Of a DNA stretch of 64,000 bases, positions 29,871 to 38,604 are shown one piece after another; the first letter of the stretch is position 1; every line of letters begins with the position of its first letter. Origin of the DNA: Microbacterium pumilum (lineage in GTDB: Bacteria > Actinomycetota > Actinomycetes > Actinomycetales > Microbacteriaceae); NCBI RefSeq assembly GCF_039530225.1, contig NZ_BAAAOH010000001.1:3534001-3598000 (forward strand), given 5' to 3'. The translations under genes were made by a program, and so were the position numbers. Under the pieces are notes generated by a model. That model searched no databases, was not told where the DNA came from, and saw only the letters and a program-made list of their open reading frames with translations.

Positions 29871-29930
29871 GGTTACGGACGCGACACGCCGCGCCACCGC
29901 GTCGTGCGACGGCGCGTCGCGTCCGTAACC
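29871..29930. repeat. Family B palindrome downstream of leucine dehydrogenase
   Basis: A 60-bp inverted repeat, GGTTACGGACGCGACACG at the left and CGCGTCGCGTCCGTAACC at the right, the second copy of the element at 19077-19136. It starts 8 bp after the stop codon and would form a long hairpin; a terminator or transcript-end role is plausible. Confidence 0.85.
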
Positions 29931-30049
29931 GAACGAACGCGGACTCAGTGCCTCGACGTGTGGTACCGAGTCGCACGAGTGGCATGATGTAGGGACCCGT
30001 AAGGGATGCCGCACCGGCGCGGCGCACACGATCGTCAAAGGAGAGTTTC

Positions 30050-31642
30050 GTGTTCACCAGCTCGTTTCCCGATGTCGAGATCCCTGACGTCTCCGTCTTC
30101 GACTTCCTGTTCGCTTCGCTCACCGACGACGAGGTCACCCGCGTCGCGCTGATCGACGCGGCATCCGGTGCGGAGACCACGTATGGCGCACTCCGCGCGC
30201 AGGCGAGCGCCTTCGCCGGAGCCCTCGCGGCACGTGGCGTCGGCACCGATACGGTGATCGCGCTCCTCTGCCCGAACGTGCCGGCGTTCGCGACGGTGTT
30301 CCACGGCATTCTGCGTGCGGGCGCGGTCGTGACCACGATCAACTCGCTCTACACCGCGGGCGAGATCCAGAAGCAGCTGACGGATGCCGGCGCCACCTGG
30401 CTCATCACGGTCTCGCCCCTGCTCGCGCAGGCCAGCGCCGCAGCCGAGGCCGCCGGCATCCCCCACGAGCGCGTGATCGTGCTCGACGGCGCGTCCGGGC
30501 ACCCGAACCTCCGCCAGCTGCTGGCGGAGCAGCGCGTCGCCCCCGAGGTGAGCTTCGACCCGGCCACGCATCTCGCGGTGCTGCCGTATTCCTCGGGCAC
30601 GACCGGGGTTCCCAAGGGCGTCATGCTCACGCACCGCAATCTGGTCGCGAACGTGCAGCAGTGCCGATCGAACATCGACCTGCGCGACACCGATCGCGTG
30701 CTGGCGGTGCTGCCGTTCTTCCACATCTACGGCATGACCGTGCTGCTCAACCTCGCGCTGCGTCAGCGCGCGAGCCTCGTCACGATGCCGAAGTTCGACC
30801 TGGTCGAGTTCCTCACGAACATCCAGAAGTACGGCTGCACCTACCTCTATATCGCGCCGCCCATCGCCGTCGCCCTCGCGAAGCACCCGGTCGTCGACCA
30901 GTTCGACATCTCCACGGTGCACACGGTGTTCTCAGGCGCTGCACCGCTCGACGGCGACACCGCCGAAGCCGCCGGACGGCGCCTCGGCGCCCGCATGATG
31001 CAGGGCTATGGAATGAGCGAGCTCAGCCCCGTGTCGCACGCGATGCCCGCAGACCGGCACGACATCCCCGTCAGCTCGGTGGGCACGATGCTGCCGAATC
31101 AGAGCTGCAAGCTCATCGACACCGCGACCGGTGAAGAGATCACGGAGGTGGGCGCCGACGGCGTCACGAAGCCCGGCGAGCTCTGGGTGAAGGGCCCGAA
31201 CGTCATGCTCGGCTACCTCAACCAGCCCGAGGCCACCGCAGAGACCCTCGATTCCGACGGATTCCTCCACACCGGCGACATTGCGGTCTACCACGAGGGC
31301 GACTACTTCTCGATCGTCGACCGCGTCAAGGAGCTCATCAAGTACAAGGGCTACCAGATCGCTCCGGCCGAGCTCGAGGCGCTGCTGCTTTCGCACCCGA
31401 AGGTGATGGATGCCGCCGTCATCGGCGTGCTCGACGACGACAAGCAGGAGATTCCCAAGGCGTTCGTCGTGGCGGCTCCCGACTCGGAGCTGACCGAGGA
31501 GGACGTCATGGCGTTCGTCGCCGAGAACGTCGCGCCGCACAAGAAGGTGCGTCGCGTCGAGTTCATCGAGGCCATCCCGAAGTCGACCTCCGGCAAGATC
31601 CTCCGCAAGGATCTGCGGGCGCGCGAGGTCGCGCACGTCTGA
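30050..31642 (+). CDS. AMP-forming acyl-CoA ligase, 4-coumarate-CoA ligase-like
   Basis: A 530-residue adenylate-forming enzyme that activates a carboxylic acid with ATP and joins it to CoA. The AMP-binding P-loop is YSSGTTGVPKGVMLTH near residue 183-198, followed by the A5-type QGYGMSELSPVSH, the GELWVKGPNVMLGYLNQPEAT motif, the YFSIVDRVKELIKYKGYQI hinge, and the C-terminal catalytic Lys in PKSTSGKILRKDL. The pattern is closest to 4-coumarate/long-chain acyl-CoA ligases. GTG 30050 has an AAAGGAGA ribosome site 4 nt upstream. The substrate is unknown and no pathway partner is adjacent. Confidence 0.9.
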   Translation: MFTSSFPDVEIPDVSVFDFLFASLTDDEVTRVALIDAASGAETTYGALRAQASAFAGALAARGVGTDTVIALLCPNVPAFATVFHGILRAGAVVTTINSLYTAGEIQKQLTDAGATWLITVSPLLAQASAAAEAAGIPHERVIVLDGASGHPNLRQLLAEQRVAPEVSFDPATHLAVLPYSSGTTGVPKGVMLTHRNLVANVQQCRSNIDLRDTDRVLAVLPFFHIYGMTVLLNLALRQRASLVTMPKFDLVEFLTNIQKYGCTYLYIAPPIAVALAKHPVVDQFDISTVHTVFSGAAPLDGDTAEAAGRRLGARMMQGYGMSELSPVSHAMPADRHDIPVSSVGTMLPNQSCKLIDTATGEEITEVGADGVTKPGELWVKGPNVMLGYLNQPEATAETLDSDGFLHTGDIAVYHEGDYFSIVDRVKELIKYKGYQIAPAELEALLLSHPKVMDAAVIGVLDDDKQEIPKAFVVAAPDSELTEEDVMAFVAENVAPHKKVRRVEFIEAIPKSTSGKILRKDLRAREVAHV

Positions 31643-31695
31643 CTCTTCGCGCACCCGCGGGCGCGTCCCGTCACGCCGGCCGTCTCGCGTCGGCG

Positions 31696-31701
31696 CATAA
31701 T
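31696..31701 (+). promoter_or_regulatory. -10 element, leaderless start of epoxide hydrolase
   Basis: CATAAT followed by 6 nt and ATG at 31708; the best -10 match of this class in the window. Confidence 0.55.
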
Positions 31702-31707
31702 CGGCGT

Positions 31708-32835
31708 ATGACGACATCGTCGTGGCGACCGGCGCCCATCCACGTCGGCGACGACGTACTGGACGACCTCCGTGATCGGCTGCACGCGACCCGCTGGCCG
31801 CAGCCGCTTCCGCGCGGGGCGTGGGAGGCAGGCGTCGACCTCTCGGTCGTGCGTGAAGCGTGCCGCGTGTGGGCGGATGAGTTCGACTGGCGTGCGCAGG
31901 AGCGATGGCTCAACGCGCTCGATCCGCACTTCGCGCACGTCGACGGGCTGGACCTCCACGTCTTCCGTGCCGCATCCGCGTCGGAGGACGGGATGCCGCT
32001 GCTGCTGCTTCACGGCTGGCCGGGGAGCGTCGTGGAGTTCCGTCACGTCATCCGGACGCTCACTCAGGGGTCTCCCGCGTTCGAGCTCGTCATCCCCTCG
32101 CTCCCGGGGTTCGGATTCGGCGGCAAGCCGGCCGAATCAGGCTGGGGCGTCACGAGATCGGCCGAGGCCTTCCATGCGCTCATGACCGACGTGCTCGGCC
32201 ATGAGCGGTACGGCGTGCAGGGCGGCGACTGGGGCGCGATCATCGGTTCGCGGCTCGCGCAGCTGCATCCTGATGCGGTCGTGGGACTGCATACCAACTA
32301 TCCGCTCAGCGCGAGCGACATCGATCAGGCGTGGGCGGCGGATGCCACACCGCTCGAGCGCGAGTACCTCGCACACCTCGCGGCGTACGCGACCACCGAG
32401 CGCGGCTACAGCGCCATCCAGTCGACCAAGCCGCAGACCCTCGCCGTGGCACAGACCGACTCCCCCGCGGGACTTGCCGCGTGGATCCTCGAGAAGTTCG
32501 AGACCTGGAGCGACCGCGGCAGCTCGGGGTTCGACGTCGAGGACCTCCTGACGAACCTCATGTTCTACTGGGCGCCCGACTCGGTGGCCTCGTCGGCGGC
32601 GATGTACTTCGAGTCGCGGCTCGACCCCGAGGGACGCAGTCATCCCGTGCCAGACGTGCCGGTCGGCGTCGCCAACTTCCCCCACGAGATCACACGGATC
32701 ACTCGCCGCTGGGCGGAGCCGAAATACCGGATCGCCCACTGGACCGACATGCCCCACGGGGGCCACTTCGCCGCGCTCGAAGAGCCGGTGCTGCTCGCCG
32801 ACGACATCCGCGCGTTCTTCGCGTCACGAGGGTGA
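31708..32835 (+). CDS. Epoxide hydrolase
   Basis: A 375-residue alpha/beta-hydrolase with the N-terminal epoxide-hydrolase domain (EHN, about residues 8-105, including LHATRWPQPLPRGAWEAGVDL). The oxyanion motif HGWPGS is near residue 98. The nucleophile Asp lies in the QGGDWGAIIGSRLAQ elbow near residue 175, and the catalytic His in DMPHGGHFAALEEP near the C-terminus. The family opens epoxides by a covalent Asp-ester route; cap-domain Tyr residues are probably in YSAIQSTKP. A -10-like CATAAT sits 6 nt before ATG. The stop is 4 bp before the ZIP transporter, so the two may be co-transcribed. Confidence 0.9.
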   Translation: MTTSSWRPAPIHVGDDVLDDLRDRLHATRWPQPLPRGAWEAGVDLSVVREACRVWADEFDWRAQERWLNALDPHFAHVDGLDLHVFRAASASEDGMPLLLLHGWPGSVVEFRHVIRTLTQGSPAFELVIPSLPGFGFGGKPAESGWGVTRSAEAFHALMTDVLGHERYGVQGGDWGAIIGSRLAQLHPDAVVGLHTNYPLSASDIDQAWAADATPLEREYLAHLAAYATTERGYSAIQSTKPQTLAVAQTDSPAGLAAWILEKFETWSDRGSSGFDVEDLLTNLMFYWAPDSVASSAAMYFESRLDPEGRSHPVPDVPVGVANFPHEITRITRRWAEPKYRIAHWTDMPHGGHFAALEEPVLLADDIRAFFASRG

Positions 32836-32839
32836 CTGC

Positions 32840-33598
32840 ATGGAACTCTGGCTCGCCGCGCTGAGCGGCCTGATCGCCGGCGGCGCACTCCTCGCGGGTT
32901 CCGCCGTGGCGTGGTTCGTCCAGATTCCCAAGCGCCGCGTGGCGGCGATCATGGCGCTCGGCGCCGGAGTCCTCATCTCGACGCTCGCGTACGAGCTCGT
33001 CGAAGAGGCAGCGGATGACGGCGGGCTCGTCGCGACGATCTTCGGATTCCTGGGCGGCGCGATCCTCTACATCGTGGCGGACTGGCTCGTGTCACGTCCG
33101 CGCGGGTCGGCATCGACGTCTGCAGTGACCGATACGGCCAACATCGTCGCTCGCCGCGCCGCGGCCGGCAGCGGCGTGGTGATCGCGATCGGGGCGCTGA
33201 TCGACGGCATCCCCGAATCCATCGTGATGGGACTCTCGGTGCTGCAGGACGGTGGCCTCAGCGTTCCGATCGTGGCGGCGATCGCGATCAGCAACATCCC
33301 CGAGGGGCTCTCATCGACCGCCCAGCTCAAGTCCAGCGGCAAGACCGGAGGATGGATCGCCCGGCTCTGGCTGGGCATCGCCCTCGTGACGGTCATCGCG
33401 TCCGTGCTGGGATTCGTCGCGTTCCAATCTGCATCGCCCAACCTCATCGCGGTCATCACCACGATCGCCGCCGGCGGCCTGCTTGCAATGATCTGCAACA
33501 CGATGATCCCCGAGGCGTTCGACGAGCAGCGTGCCATGACCGGGCTGTGGGCCACGATCGGCTTCCTCTTCGCATTCGTCCTGCACGAGATCGCCTGA
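32840..33598 (+). CDS. ZIP-family metal transporter
   Basis: A 252-residue inner-membrane protein with about eight hydrophobic helices. The ZIP signature positions are visible: GALIDGIPESIVMGLS in helix 4 and AIAISNIPEGLSSTAQL in helix 5, where the His/Asp/Glu residues form the binuclear metal site. In this subgroup the first helix-4 His is replaced (DGIPES), as in some bacterial ZIP relatives. It is predicted to import divalent metal such as zinc or iron. It begins 4 bp after the epoxide hydrolase stop; the last residues are LHEIA. Confidence 0.82.
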   Translation: MELWLAALSGLIAGGALLAGSAVAWFVQIPKRRVAAIMALGAGVLISTLAYELVEEAADDGGLVATIFGFLGGAILYIVADWLVSRPRGSASTSAVTDTANIVARRAAAGSGVVIAIGALIDGIPESIVMGLSVLQDGGLSVPIVAAIAISNIPEGLSSTAQLKSSGKTGGWIARLWLGIALVTVIASVLGFVAFQSASPNLIAVITTIAAGGLLAMICNTMIPEAFDEQRAMTGLWATIGFLFAFVLHEIA

Positions 33599-33714
33599 CG
33601 CGTCGTCCAGGGGTGGTCATTGTCATACCGCTGACTCCGTGGTGCCTCGGGCAGGATGCGGTTTCTCGGCGAGCGGTTCGCGTGTCGCTGTGGTCCGCCC
33701 GTGGTCGGCAGCCG

Positions 33715-35109
33715 TCAGACGGGCGGAGGGTCGCCGTCAGGAATGAATCGCAGCGTGGTCGGCGGGATATCGATGTAGGTCAGTCCAGTGGGGCTCGTCC
33801 ACTCGAGGACTCCGCCGCCCAACTGCTGGACCTTCCATTCCGTGGCGTGTCGGAGCATGTGATGTCGCTTGCACAGACACTCGAGGTTCTCGTCGCACGT
33901 CGGACCGCCGAGCGCAGCATCATGACTGTGATCCAGGTCGCATCGCCAGGGCGGCTGCCGACATCCGGGGAACCGACAGTGCTCGTCGCGCACCCATAGG
34001 ACTCGCTTTATGTCAGCAGTTGCTCGATACCGATCGACCGCGAGGATGGCTCCGGTGACCGGGTGGGTCATCACGCGATCCCAGCCAGGAGCCGTGGCGG
34101 CAAGGCGTCGAGCGGTCTCGGGGTCGATCGGTCCGGTGCCGGCCAGATCGGCGCCTTCGTGATGGACTCCGGCGAGGGTCAGCACGGGAATGGACACCTG
34201 CACGTGCGCGGTGATGGCATCGAGCCCGTCGCCGGACGCGACCGGAGACCCCGCGAGGGCGAGATCGCTCAGGATGTCTGCACGCAGCTGGTCCATGGTC
34301 CGGTCATCATCGACCACGGCGGAGCCGTCGGCTGCGGCATCGACCCCGTCAGCGGCATCGACCCCGTCAGCGCCGACACCGGCTACGGCAGCAGCTGCAA
34401 CACGGGCGGCCTCAGCCGCGGCAGCCTCAGCACGGGCAGCTCTGCGAACGCGGTGGCCCATCTGTGTGAGCCGGTCGTGGATCCCGTGCGCCAGCACGGC
34501 GGGAAGGACCGCGAGGATCTCGGCCATGCCGTCCTCGATGTCGCGAACGAACACGCCGCGCCGCTCGCGTGCGGCTCGATGGCGTTCGGTCATCGAGATC
34601 GGGTGAGCCTTCTCGGCGATCGACTGCACGATCGAACGGAGGCGTCCAGCCGTTTCGATCTCGGCGCGATCCAGTGCCGCCAGCTCGAAGACCGCCCGCG
34701 CCTCGTCGTCCTGGATCGCCACACCGGCGTCCATGATCACGGTCGCGTGTGCCTGACTGATGCGACCCTCGCTCAGGGCGGTGTGAGTGCGTCCGAATCG
34801 AAGCTGCAGGGTCGTGGCATCCGACATCCGGCGCTGAACGGTTCTCTCCGTGATCCGCAGCGCCGAGGCGATCTCGGCGGTCGCCGTCCGCAACGGCATC
34901 TCGCGGTCGCGCCGGGCACCCTCCCGCAGGCGTGAAGTCTGCAACTCGACGAGTTCGACCAAAGATGTGTAGAGGGTGGCCTCGCGCGCCTGCAGCCACG
35001 CGATCTGGGCCTGGGTGACCTGCAGGCTGGAGATCAGACATCGCACCATCTCGAGCTCCGAGGCGGTCGGATCGGCCGCCGGAAGATCGTCCATGTCAAC
35101 GAATGTCAT
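33715..35109 (-). CDS. DUF222 / HNH endonuclease-signature protein
   Basis: A 464-residue protein of the actinobacterial 13E12-like family, typically present in many genomic copies. The N-terminal two thirds are the helical DUF222 domain. The C-terminus carries an HNH nuclease motif: CRFPGCRQPPWRCDLDHSHD, then LGGPTCDENLECLCKRHHMLRH, with paired Cys residues and the HNH His/Asn/His. An internal Ala/Asp/Gly-rich linker (about residues 245-265) is encoded by an 18-bp tandem duplication at 34334-34369. The ATG at 35107-35109 follows a CACAAT -10-like element by 6 nt. The biological role of the family is unclear. Confidence 0.9.
   Translation of the reverse strand: MTFVDMDDLPAADPTASELEMVRCLISSLQVTQAQIAWLQAREATLYTSLVELVELQTSRLREGARRDREMPLRTATAEIASALRITERTVQRRMSDATTLQLRFGRTHTALSEGRISQAHATVIMDAGVAIQDDEARAVFELAALDRAEIETAGRLRSIVQSIAEKAHPISMTERHRAARERRGVFVRDIEDGMAEILAVLPAVLAHGIHDRLTQMGHRVRRAARAEAAAAEAARVAAAAVAGVGADGVDAADGVDAAADGSAVVDDDRTMDQLRADILSDLALAGSPVASGDGLDAITAHVQVSIPVLTLAGVHHEGADLAGTGPIDPETARRLAATAPGWDRVMTHPVTGAILAVDRYRATADIKRVLWVRDEHCRFPGCRQPPWRCDLDHSHDAALGGPTCDENLECLCKRHHMLRHATEWKVQQLGGGVLEWTSPTGLTYIDIPPTTLRFIPDGDPPPV
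34334..34369. repeat. 18-bp tandem duplication in the DUF222/HNH gene
   Basis: Two exact adjacent copies of GCGGCATCGACCCCGTCA, with a degenerate third copy following. They encode the Asp/Ala/Gly-rich linker between DUF222 and the nuclease domain and suggest slippage. Confidence 0.85.
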
Positions 35110-35115
35110 GAAAGC

Positions 35116-35121
35116 ATTGTG
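35116..35121 (-). promoter_or_regulatory. -10 element, leaderless start of DUF222/HNH gene
   Basis: CACAAT on the minus strand, followed by 6 nt and the ATG at 35109; no ribosome site precedes the start. Confidence 0.5.
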
Positions 35122-35252
35122 ACAGAACCCTCCGACATTGATACGAGGGCGGATGCCGGAATCCGCGACCGATCCGCTGCCCCGACCACATGGGCTCAGC
35201 CCCAAGTCAGTCGCCCGATGCCGACGTCGCGCCTCGCACCACGGATGCCTCG

Positions 35253-35295
35253 AATGACGGATGCCCCGACCACCATGGCCGAGGCATCCGTCATT
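35253..35295. terminator. Hairpin downstream of the beta-helix glycanase
   Basis: Perfect 13-bp arms (AATGACGGATGCC at 35253-35265 and its complement at 35283-35295) with a 17-nt loop, about 30 bp after the stop codon of the minus-strand glycanase. A transcription terminator is the likely role, though no U-run follows, as is common in high-GC actinobacteria. Confidence 0.55.
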
Positions 35296-35325
35296 CACCG
35301 CACCGTGCGGATCAGCCTCAGCCGA

Positions 35326-37341
35326 TCACCACGCCGAGGGCGCCGGGGGCACGACGACCGGGGGACGGTCGTCGCACGTGATGGTGTTCGGCAGTTCCCA
35401 CGAGGCCATCCACGGACCCGTGGTGCCGCCGCCATCGTTCCCACCCAGGTCGGTCACCGCGAACTCCGAGCCCGCGGGCGTGAAGTTGAACGAGCCGCAG
35501 TTGTTGATCCCGACCGCCCCGACGTTGCGCGCATCGACGTTCTGGAACGAGGCACCACCGGCAACGCGCGCGCTCAGCACCGACGTGCCGGTCCCGTCGA
35601 CCCGGACGTTCGCGAACGCGACATCCGACATCGAATAGAGGTCTTTCACCCCATAGTCGGAGACCAGCATCATCGCGTTGTACGTCGAGTCGAGATAGCT
35701 GTCACCGGTGACGTGGATGCCGGAGATCGAGCCCTCGAGGGCGTAGATCCAGATCGACCCGAGCCCGATCTTCCAGTTCAGCTCGAACGTTCCCGCTCTC
35801 ACCGTCGTGTTGTCGATGAAGTTCAGCGTTCCGCCGAACGGATGCGCGCCGAATCGAGATCCGGCGTGCAGCGCACTGCCCTCGCGGATCGTGTCGGCCA
35901 CCAGGTTGTTCGAGACGGTGTTGTCTCTGCCGCCGTAGATGGCGATCCCGTTCGCGAGCGTCGGCGTCTGCACCGTGTTGTGGTCGAACACGTTGCGGGC
36001 GTTGGTCGCCGTCGTGCCCCCTCGGGACTCCGCCCACATCGCCATCCCGTCGTCCCCGCTGTTGCGGACGAAGTTGTCGCGCGCGACGGAGTCGACGACA
36101 CCGATGTGGAAGTTCAGGGCATCGGCGATCTGGTCGACGATGATGTTGTCTTCGACGACCACGTTCGACATCGGCCCGTCGAACCAGAGACCGACCTTGG
36201 TGTGCTGGATGTGCAGGCCGCTGAACGACGAGTCGTGGAACGCTCCGCCGATCGCGTTCACCTGGTCGGTGTCGATCCGCTCGCGCACATCGCCCTCGAT
36301 GGCGAAGCCCGAGAGGTGCACGTTGCTGCTGCCACCGACCGCGGCATCCTGCCCGTAGAACCCCACGCCGGTGTGCACCGAGCCGTCCGCCGCAGGCTGG
36401 GCGAGTGCGACCTCGCGTCCCTTGATCTTCGTGTACCAGCTGCCGGCACCCTCGATCGTCACGCCGTCGACGACGATGTGGCGGTCGACGCGGTACGTCC
36501 CCGGTGGGATGTAGACCGTGAGGCCCTTCTTCTTCGCGAACGCGATGGCCTTGTCGATCGCCGGCGCGGAATCCCTGCGTCCGGTCGGATCGGCGCCGAA
36601 GAGCAGCACGTTCGAGGCCACGAGCTTCACGTGCGGCAGGCCGACCTTCTCGGTGTCGATGAGGTCGATGACGGTCCATGCCACGCCGGCAGGGGCGGTG
36701 AGGCGGATCTTCTCGCCCGCCTTGTAGGTCTTGCCGAGCAGCAGCCGCTCCTCGTCGTAGAACTTCGTCGGGCGGAACGGCGTCGAGAACGTCGGGGTGG
36801 GCGTCGTGAACTGCGGCACGCATGCGCACTCCGTCACCCACCAATCGGGGTGCAGCAGACCGGCGTTCGGGTCGTTCGAGAACGGGTACTGGTTGTACAG
36901 GTAGGCATACTGCGACGTCATCGGCAGCGTGGCCTTCTGCGAGCCCGCCTTGACCGCGAGCGCCGCCGTGAGACCGCCGCCGGTGGGCGAATCCGGGATG
37001 CTGTAGCGCACCGTGATCGCGTTGGCGGCGGCCGGGAGCGTGAACTCGACGTACTGCCCGGGCAGCAGCTTCACGGCCTTGCGGCCAGAGGCCTCCGCCT
37101 CGAGCGTGTAGGCCTCGCGGCCGCCGCCGATCACGGTGCCGTTCGTCGCCGCGTTCTCGGCTTCCTGCTCGAGGAAGCGGACGTCCGCGCCGCGTCCCGC
37201 GACCAGCGCCGGGTCGAGCGCCGCGCGCGTGACCACGGAGCCGGACGCAGGCGTCGCCGACGCTGCGGGTGCGATGGCGAGAACGCCGATGGTGAGGGAT
37301 GCCGCGGCCACAGCCGCGACGAGGGTTCCAGGTCGTGTCAT
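35326..37341 (-). CDS. Secreted parallel beta-helix glycanase, alpha-1,3-glucanase (GH87)-like
   Basis: A 671-residue exported protein. A signal peptide (residues 1 to about 29, ending APAASA) precedes a carbohydrate-binding, CBM6-like beta-sandwich (about 55-175) that binds polysaccharide. A long right-handed parallel beta-helix follows (about 240-570), beginning DPTGRRDSAPAIDKAI and IPPGTYRVDRHIVVDGVTIEGAGSWY. The motif NSGDDGMAMWAE resembles the catalytic Asp pair of GH87 mycodextranase-type alpha-1,3-glucanases. I call it GH87-like with moderate certainty; another beta-helix lyase or hydrolase is possible. The C-terminal tail is Pro-rich. Its promoter is a TTGAAA/ATAGAT pair at 37392-37420. 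It is the only clearly secreted glycanase in the window. Confidence 0.75.
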   Translation of the reverse strand: MTRPGTLVAAVAAASLTIGVLAIAPAASATPASGSVVTRAALDPALVAGRGADVRFLEQEAENAATNGTVIGGGREAYTLEAEASGRKAVKLLPGQYVEFTLPAAANAITVRYSIPDSPTGGGLTAALAVKAGSQKATLPMTSQYAYLYNQYPFSNDPNAGLLHPDWWVTECACVPQFTTPTPTFSTPFRPTKFYDEERLLLGKTYKAGEKIRLTAPAGVAWTVIDLIDTEKVGLPHVKLVASNVLLFGADPTGRRDSAPAIDKAIAFAKKKGLTVYIPPGTYRVDRHIVVDGVTIEGAGSWYTKIKGREVALAQPAADGSVHTGVGFYGQDAAVGGSSNVHLSGFAIEGDVRERIDTDQVNAIGGAFHDSSFSGLHIQHTKVGLWFDGPMSNVVVEDNIIVDQIADALNFHIGVVDSVARDNFVRNSGDDGMAMWAESRGGTTATNARNVFDHNTVQTPTLANGIAIYGGRDNTVSNNLVADTIREGSALHAGSRFGAHPFGGTLNFIDNTTVRAGTFELNWKIGLGSIWIYALEGSISGIHVTGDSYLDSTYNAMMLVSDYGVKDLYSMSDVAFANVRVDGTGTSVLSARVAGGASFQNVDARNVGAVGINNCGSFNFTPAGSEFAVTDLGGNDGGGTTGPWMASWELPNTITCDDRPPVVVPPAPSAW

Positions 37342-37391
37342 CGTCGACTCGCTTCATCGGGGGCACGGGCGACAGTGCCCGCTCGGCGCCA

Positions 37392-37420
37392 ATCTATGGC
37401 CGTATCCTCTCCTATTTCAA
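37392..37420 (-). promoter_or_regulatory. Promoter of the beta-helix glycanase
   Basis: On the minus strand, TTGAAA (complement of 37415-37420), a 17-bp spacer and ATAGAT (complement of 37392-37397) form a good sigma-70-type promoter 50 bp before the start codon. Confidence 0.6.
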
Positions 37421-37473
37421 GTAGATGTTGTAAATTCCCACGACTCTGTTTGATTCTTGCGTCTGATTGCGGA

Positions 37474-37505
37474 GATCGCGCAAGACTTGCGGCTCTTGCG
37501 CGATC
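37474..37505. terminator. Perfect 12-bp-arm hairpin downstream of MerR
   Basis: GATCGCGCAAGA (37474-37485) and its exact complement TCTTGCGCGATC (37494-37505) with an 8-nt loop. It follows the minus-strand MerR gene and may end its transcript, or be an operator for the glycanase. Confidence 0.45.
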
Positions 37506-37517
37506 CCGCGGGTTCGG

Positions 37518-37640
37518 CGCGGTTCGTCTCGCTTCGCTCGCTCAACGACCGAACCCGCCGGTCGTTGAGCGAGGGACACTTCGACTCTCCTTCGGCTCGG
37601 TCAGCGCAGGTCTGCGCGACCGAGACGAGACGGGCCGAAC
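37518..37640. repeat. Degraded family A repeats
   Basis: A minus-oriented copy at 37518-37550 (GTTCGTCTCGCTTCGCTCGC, then TCAACGACC) faces a plus-oriented one from 37560 (GGTCGTTGAGCGAGGG), followed by a diverged GACCGAGACGAGACGGG end. They resemble the better-conserved copies at 45111-45281. Confidence 0.7.
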
Positions 37641-37651
37641 CAGCGAGTACG

Positions 37652-38473
37652 TCAGGCTTTCTCGACGGGCGCCACCAGATCTGTGACCCAGTCCGACTGG
37701 TCCTGGGACTCGGCGTCGACGTAGATCTCCCTCGTCGGTCCGACGATGCGGTAGCCGTCCGCCACGATCTGGTCCATGAGCGCCATCCAGGAGCGCCCGA
37801 TGCTGGGCATGTCACCGCGGTGGGTGAGCACGGCCGCCAGCTCGATCGGCGGCAGCTCGACAACGTCGTATCCCTCGGCTTCCCGCGGTTCAGGGTCCGC
37901 GGTGAACGAGACATGCACCGCGAGCTCCTCCGTATCGGGAACGGCTTCGTACCAGAAGATGCCCGGCTCCCGCGGCGCACCTCCGGCGCTCTCGATCGCC
38001 TGGATGAGGCCCGGCATGACCTGGTCGATCACTGGTGAGACGTTCTCGGGGCCCATTCCGGGCGCACGTCCCTCGACGGCGTAGACGGTGGCTGCATCGA
38101 TCGGGCGATATTCGACGGCGGTTGACATGGTTCCTGCTCCTTCTAGACTGCGGAGTCGTTCTGCGATGCGATCGAGCCGCTCGGTATCAGCGGCGACCGA
38201 TGCCTCGAGCTCGCTGCGTCGATGCACGAGCGCCCGGCGCAGCGCGGCCTGCTGATCGGACGCCGCCAGGACGGCGCCGATCTCATCCAGCCCGCAGCCG
38301 AGATCACGCAGCTCGACGATGCGCAACAGCGCACCGAGCTGACGATCGGCGTAGTGCCGGTATCCCGTGCGTTCGTCCACATACTCAGGCGGCAGGATGC
38401 CGATCGCGTCGTAGTGACGCAGCATCCGCACGCTCACGCGCCCGATCGCGGCGAACTCTCCGATGGTGTACAT
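37652..38473 (-). CDS. MerR-family regulator with GyrI-like effector domain
   Basis: A 273-residue MerR protein. The N-terminal winged helix is MYTIGEFAAIGRVSVRMLRHYD, followed by the family's YRHYADRQLGALLRI and a coiled dimer helix up to about residue 110. The C-terminal half is a GyrI/SOUL-like ligand-binding domain (GMGPENVSPVIDQV and YDVVELPPIELAAVLTHRGDM), as in BmrR-type multidrug sensors, so a small hydrophobic ligand is likely. ATG at 38471-38473. Upstream is a classical MerR promoter with a 19-bp spacer, suggesting autoregulation. It lies downstream of hemA on the same strand, separated by 246 bp with family C repeats. No obvious target gene adjoins it. Confidence 0.9.
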   Translation of the reverse strand: MYTIGEFAAIGRVSVRMLRHYDAIGILPPEYVDERTGYRHYADRQLGALLRIVELRDLGCGLDEIGAVLAASDQQAALRRALVHRRSELEASVAADTERLDRIAERLRSLEGAGTMSTAVEYRPIDAATVYAVEGRAPGMGPENVSPVIDQVMPGLIQAIESAGGAPREPGIFWYEAVPDTEELAVHVSFTADPEPREAEGYDVVELPPIELAAVLTHRGDMPSIGRSWMALMDQIVADGYRIVGPTREIYVDAESQDQSDWVTDLVAPVEKA

Positions 38474-38483
38474 GATGGAGACC

Positions 38484-38514
38484 ACGTTCGACCCTGACAC
38501 AGTGCGAGAGTCAA
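38484..38514 (-). promoter_or_regulatory. MerR-type promoter with 19-bp spacer
   Basis: On the minus strand TTGACT (complement of 38509-38514), exactly 19 bp, and GAACGT (complement of 38484-38489). The spacer region 38490-38512 is an imperfect inverted repeat with GACCCTGACAC and GAGAGTC arms, the arrangement that MerR proteins untwist to activate transcription. Confidence 0.6.
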
Positions 38515-38604
38515 GCGGGAGCCCCCGACATTCTTGTCGACACAGGCAGCGTCGCAGCCGGAGGTCGCATCAGGGAGCCGAGATCTGCGCGGAGGACGGC
38601 TGAA

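Larger units (their letters stand above)
37342..37651. other. 310-bp gap between beta-helix glycanase and MerR gene
   Basis: No coding sequence is supported. It holds the glycanase promoter (37392-37420), a short hairpin (37474-37505) and degraded family A repeats (37518-37640). The AT-rich 37400-37470 part contains TTTCAA and TTGTAAA stretches that might be operator arms. Confidence 0.7.

Noticed and set aside
35119..37686. An 855-codon plus-strand open frame opposite the beta-helix gene
   Set aside because: Its composition is Arg/Val/Asp-rich without motifs, while the minus-strand gene has a signal peptide, domains and a promoter.
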